From NCBI GenBank assembly GCA_900322025.1, contig ONYJ01000132.1, positions 1-9,044 of the forward strand: DNA of 9,044 nucleotides, written 5' to 3'. Within the stretch, counting starts at the first letter, position 1. Every line of letters starts with the position of its first letter. Made by a program: the position numbers and the translations under genes. This document shows, one piece after another, positions 6,348-9,044 of this stretch. The notes below the pieces were generated by a model. It worked only from the letters and a program-made list of their open reading frames with translations, made no database searches and was not told the origin of the DNA. Source of the stretch: an uncultured Bacteroidales bacterium. GTDB lineage: Bacteria > Bacteroidota > Bacteroidia > Bacteroidales > UBA932.

Positions 6348-8115
6348 CTTTGAAATTCTGCTGAGAGAATCGCTACCACCGGTTGCGGCAGACATTCTTA
6401 TGGATGCGTTAAATGCTGCAAATGTAAATCAATCAAAAGTCTGCACAAATGAGTCTCAGTTAGCAGATGTTTCTATACGCATAAATCCTACAAAACTTGT
6501 TGAGGCCTCGGAATTATTTCCGAATATGGAACCGGTAGGCTGGTGTAAAGATGCTTTCTTTCTAAAAGAGAGGCAGCAGTTTACTTTAGATCCGCTTTTT
6601 CATGCAGGAGCTTACTATGTTCAGGATTCTTCCAGTATGTTTCCGGAGTTGTTGCAAAACAAAATAAAGGAGGCTATAAGAGCAGGAAATGGTGCTGTTT
6701 TGGATTTATGTGCGAGCCCCGGCGGTAAATCTACCCATCTGATATCCATGTTATCCAGATTGCAGACAAAAGAGGAGGGCGAAAAGTATTCTGAAATAGA
6801 ACCGCTTATAGTTTGTAATGAAGTGGTAATCAGGAGAGTGCCACCGTTGTGCGATAATATTGCAAAATGGGGGGCGGCAAATGTTGTAGTAACCAATACA
6901 TCTGCGGCACATTTAGGTAGCTTGACCGGCTTATTCGATGTTATACTTGCCGATGTGCCTTGTTCCGGCGAAGGAATGTTCAGAAAGAGTGCAGATGCTG
7001 TATCGCTTTGGAGCAGAAAGGGGGTGGAAGAATGTGCTGCTCTGCAACGGTCTATAATCAGCGATATTTGGCCGTCGCTTAGGAGCGGAGGGCTTCTGAT
7101 TTATTCTACATGCACTTACAATCATATTGAGAATGGAGATAATGTAAGGTTTATAGCAGAGGAATTAGGGGCTGAGTTGATATCGCTTGAGGATGATATT
7201 ATTACGCCAGAAGGGGGGAGTATTAAGAATTGGTTAGAAAAAAACGGAGTATTGTGCTTATCGCATGGTTATCAGTTTGTTCCCGGGCTTGTTAGAGGAG
7301 AGGGACAGTTTTTTGCCGTCCTCAGAAAGCGGAGTGCTAATTCCGGCATATCAAGCCTTTCTGTTAATGCCACAAAAACCGTTCAATCAAGAAAAACATT
7401 CGTTCCTAAGTCCGTAAGAAAGAAACAAATAAACTCAAATCGGTCTGCTTGCCAAAGAGTAAATGGCGCCGCTGAGATTGCTTGCAAGACTCATACTTCT
7501 GTTGGTGTTATGTACTATGGCAATCCGGATATGAATTTTTTCTTTGAGAAGTCTTCGGGTACGATTTATATGCTCCCTGAAAATAAGGAGCTTAGGACTA
7601 AAATGCTGAATATTGTAGCAGTTCTTTCCGAGGCTAATCCTCAGGCATATAAGACTGTGCGCGAGGGTAGAGATGGAGGGATAGGTTCTACAGTAAAGAT
7701 GTTGGGCGTGAGAGTGGGTACTGTAAAAGCAGGAAAAATAGTTCCGGATGCAGATTTTGCATTGAGCAGTTATCTTGCCATGTGTTCCCAAGATAAGAAT
7801 CAGTGGGCTATTTGTGCTGATTTACAAGATGTTAAAACTTTGCAACGGACTAAGTTTGAACTCTCTTTTGCGTGTGTGCATATAGATAGAGATACAGCTC
7901 TTTCTTTTTTATCTAAGGATAATATAGCCCCGCAGCCAGATTGGCCACGGGGCTACATTCTATTAAAATATCGTTCGCTTGGTTTAGGGTTTATAAACAA
8001 TCTGGGAACCAGATGTAATAACCTTTATCCCTTGATGCGGCGCATTTTAAAGATTCCGCCTAAAACATATAATCCCAAGCAGGAAGCATCACCGGCTTCT
8101 GATTTAACGATTTGA
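6334..8115 (+). CDS. rsmF: rRNA m5C methyltransferase, RsmF/NOL1-NOP2-Sun family
   Basis: A 593-residue SAM-dependent RNA cytosine-C5 methyltransferase; RsmF in Escherichia coli modifies 16S rRNA C1407, but the target here is inferred. Visible parts in order are the N-terminal RNA-binding region with IRINPTK (48-54), GAYYVQDSSSMFP (92-104), SAM motif VLDLCASPGGKSTHL (122-136) and motif IV ADVPCSGEGMFRK (206-218) with Cys210 (bases 6961-6963). Motif VI follows as IYSTCTYNHIEN (256-267) with Cys260 (bases 7111-7113). A C-terminal PUA-like region ends in LGLGFINNLGTRCNNLYP. Both catalytic cysteines are present. A charged insert of about 10-15 residues lies at about 142-157 between motif I and the following strand. 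Residues 576-593 are encoded antisense to the end of the peptidase gene and go beyond the usual family C-terminus. The start overlaps the previous stop by 14 nt, suggesting translational coupling. Confidence 0.93.
   Translation: MLIDDFEILLRESLPPVAADILMDALNAANVNQSKVCTNESQLADVSIRINPTKLVEASELFPNMEPVGWCKDAFFLKERQQFTLDPLFHAGAYYVQDSSSMFPELLQNKIKEAIRAGNGAVLDLCASPGGKSTHLISMLSRLQTKEEGEKYSEIEPLIVCNEVVIRRVPPLCDNIAKWGAANVVVTNTSAAHLGSLTGLFDVILADVPCSGEGMFRKSADAVSLWSRKGVEECAALQRSIISDIWPSLRSGGLLIYSTCTYNHIENGDNVRFIAEELGAELISLEDDIITPEGGSIKNWLEKNGVLCLSHGYQFVPGLVRGEGQFFAVLRKRSANSGISSLSVNATKTVQSRKTFVPKSVRKKQINSNRSACQRVNGAAEIACKTHTSVGVMYYGNPDMNFFFEKSSGTIYMLPENKELRTKMLNIVAVLSEANPQAYKTVREGRDGGIGSTVKMLGVRVGTVKAGKIVPDADFALSSYLAMCSQDKNQWAICADLQDVKTLQRTKFELSFACVHIDRDTALSFLSKDNIAPQPDWPRGYILLKYRSLGLGFINNLGTRCNNLYPLMRRILKIPPKTYNPKQEASPASDLTI
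7925..7955. repeat. Nested GC-rich inverted repeat (hairpin) inside rsmF
   Basis: An outer perfect 8-bp stem pairs TAGCCCCG (7925-7932) with CGGGGCTA (7948-7955). After a CA/CA mismatch, an inner perfect 4-bp stem pairs GCCA (7935-7938) with TGGC (7942-7945) around a GAT loop. It encodes part of the methyltransferase C-terminal region (around APQPDWPRGY). On the - strand it lies about 105 nt past the peptidase stop, where a terminator or 3'-end stabilising hairpin might be expected, but no T-run follows it in either direction. Confidence 0.7.
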
Positions 8116-9044
8116 GCGCTTTGTTATCCAGATACTTACGATTGATTACTATACGGAACATGTATTCATCAAACCACTTGTCTGTAAAGATCAGATAACC
8201 TCCCTTACCAGACTGTGCGCCCCAGCTGTTTTCAAACTTCCACTTTAGAGGTTTGTCGTTCTCATCTGTATCTACAGCCACAATTAACATAGCGTGAGAA
8301 GAACCGCTCTGACGGGTGAGTATTCTGGCTTTCTTGTCCATATCTAAGTTAATGCCGAATAACTGGCCATAGTTGTAAATTCCCGGGGCCATATATCCTA
8401 CACCGGCTGCAGTGTTGCTCTGTTTGCCTACATCGCAAGAGGCATACATAGGCTCACCATCTTTTATAGAGGCTATTGCAGCTTTCTTGATATCTTCGTT
8501 AGGCAAATTGAGATACTTCCAGTTTATACCTTCTATAGTATTGCGGTAGTTGTCTATCTCATAAATTTTGTAGTACTCTCTGGTAGGATCGTTCATAATC
8601 ATAACATAATTTTCGGCATTGTAGTTACCCGGAACTATGCTTTTGTAGAATTCTTTAGGAGTGGTTTTTATGGTCTGAATCTTACCGTCTGTATCTCTGA
8701 ATTTCCAAGTAAATTCTGTAGGAGGTTCTCCTAAACATATAGCAAGTACTCTGTAAATATCTTTCAGGGTAGCCATTTTTACTTTTTGAGCGTTAGCGTA
8801 AGGGTCTCCCATGCTGCCGCTGTGCATTACAATCTTTGCATCTTCATAAATTTTGCGGATTTCGTAGCCGCCTTTGCGAAGTCTTTCATTAACTATGCTT
8901 AGGAACTGACTTGTAGCATTGCTGTGTTCGGTTTCTGGCATAACTTCAGCAGGTACAACGCCATATTTTTCTCCTATGTTGTAGAAGAGATTCCAAACAC
9001 CGCCATCTCCTACAGGATACTGGAACAGATTATCTACGGCTCTG
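8060..9044 (-). CDS. pepC: Aminopeptidase C / bleomycin hydrolase-type cysteine peptidase (family C1B), C-terminal part; 5' end outside window
   Basis: The frame is open leftward from the right edge (first whole codon at 9043) to the TAG at 8060-8062, giving 327 residues; the Met at 8941 is internal, since upstream codons continue the family sequence (QYPVGDGGVWNLFYNIGEKYG, then VMPETEHSNAT). The papain-like catalytic His is in SGSSHAMLIVAV (codon 8294-8296) and the Asn in FENSWG (codon 8228-8230). The active-site Cys lies in the missing N-terminal part. The C-terminus KPVMLPAWDYMF matches the family's LPPWDPM-type end, which in this family reaches into the active site and gives aminopeptidase specificity. 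Whether the protein is cytosolic or exported cannot be judged without its N-terminus. Its 3' end overlaps rsmF by 56 nt on the opposite strand. Confidence 0.93.
   Translation of the reverse strand, partial: RAVDNLFQYPVGDGGVWNLFYNIGEKYGVVPAEVMPETEHSNATSQFLSIVNERLRKGGYEIRKIYEDAKIVMHSGSMGDPYANAQKVKMATLKDIYRVLAICLGEPPTEFTWKFRDTDGKIQTIKTTPKEFYKSIVPGNYNAENYVMIMNDPTREYYKIYEIDNYRNTIEGINWKYLNLPNEDIKKAAIASIKDGEPMYASCDVGKQSNTAAGVGYMAPGIYNYGQLFGINLDMDKKARILTRQSGSSHAMLIVAVDTDENDKPLKWKFENSWGAQSGKGGYLIFTDKWFDEYMFRIVINRKYLDNKALKSLNQKPVMLPAWDYMF

Noticed and set aside
6869..7218. Runs of six G (6869-6874 and 7213-7218) in rsmF as phase-variable tracts
   Set aside because: Six bases is short for slipped-strand switching, and a housekeeping rRNA methyltransferase is an unlikely contingency gene; the frame is intact.
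8060..8941. Peptidase gene starting at the ATG at 8941 as a complete 293-residue protein
   Set aside because: The frame stays open to the window edge and the upstream residues (DGGVWNLFYN, EKYG) are conserved C1B peptidase sequence, so the Met is internal and the gene is partial.
1..9044. A novel defence, mobile or biosynthetic system
   Set aside because: Every gene except the first falls in a recognised, mostly housekeeping family in compact operons; there are no repeats, transposase, integrase or toxin-antitoxin patterns.

Overview
The window reads as chromosomal housekeeping DNA from a Bacteroidota bacterium, most likely of the order Bacteroidales. The evidence is: a DUF4290-family protein (a family I know only from this phylum); a promoter matching the Bacteroides -7 consensus TAnnTTTG upstream of pyrE; start codons that mostly lack a convincing Shine-Dalgarno sequence; and proteins that resemble Bacteroidales versions along their whole length. 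Base composition looks even and moderate. I see no tRNA, rRNA, insertion sequence, CRISPR array or phage gene, and no non-coding stretch longer than about 120 bases.

Left part (1-4536, + strand): four tightly packed genes that look like one transcription unit. They are the 3' end of a degenerate glycosyltransferase-2-like gene, a DUF4290 gene, ftsK (chromosome translocase) and a LolA-like periplasmic lipoprotein-carrier gene. Gaps are 12, 3 and 20 nt. The only clear secreted product is the LolA-like protein (signal peptide); FtsK is a four-helix membrane protein.

Middle part (4538-5282): a NUDIX hydrolase gene on the - strand runs tail-to-tail into the LolA-like gene with a single base between the two stop codons. 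It is divergent from pyrE, and the 118-nt AT-rich intergenic region between their chosen starts is the only obvious promoter region in the window.

Right part (5283-9044): pyrE (orotate phosphoribosyltransferase, pyrimidine synthesis), a small SRPBCC-fold protein and an RsmF-type rRNA m5C methyltransferase form a compact + strand operon; the last two overlap by 14 nt. The methyltransferase gene runs 56 nt into the 3' end of a - strand aminopeptidase C/bleomycin hydrolase gene, which leaves the window on the right without its N-terminal part.

I did not find a convincing new defence, mobile or biosynthetic system. The points worth a second look are the glycosyltransferase remnant that has lost its DxD motif, an ungapped internal repeat in the DUF4290 protein and its position directly before ftsK, the antisense overlap of rsmF and pepC with a probable read-through tail, and a nested GC-rich hairpin inside rsmF that may serve the opposite-strand gene.
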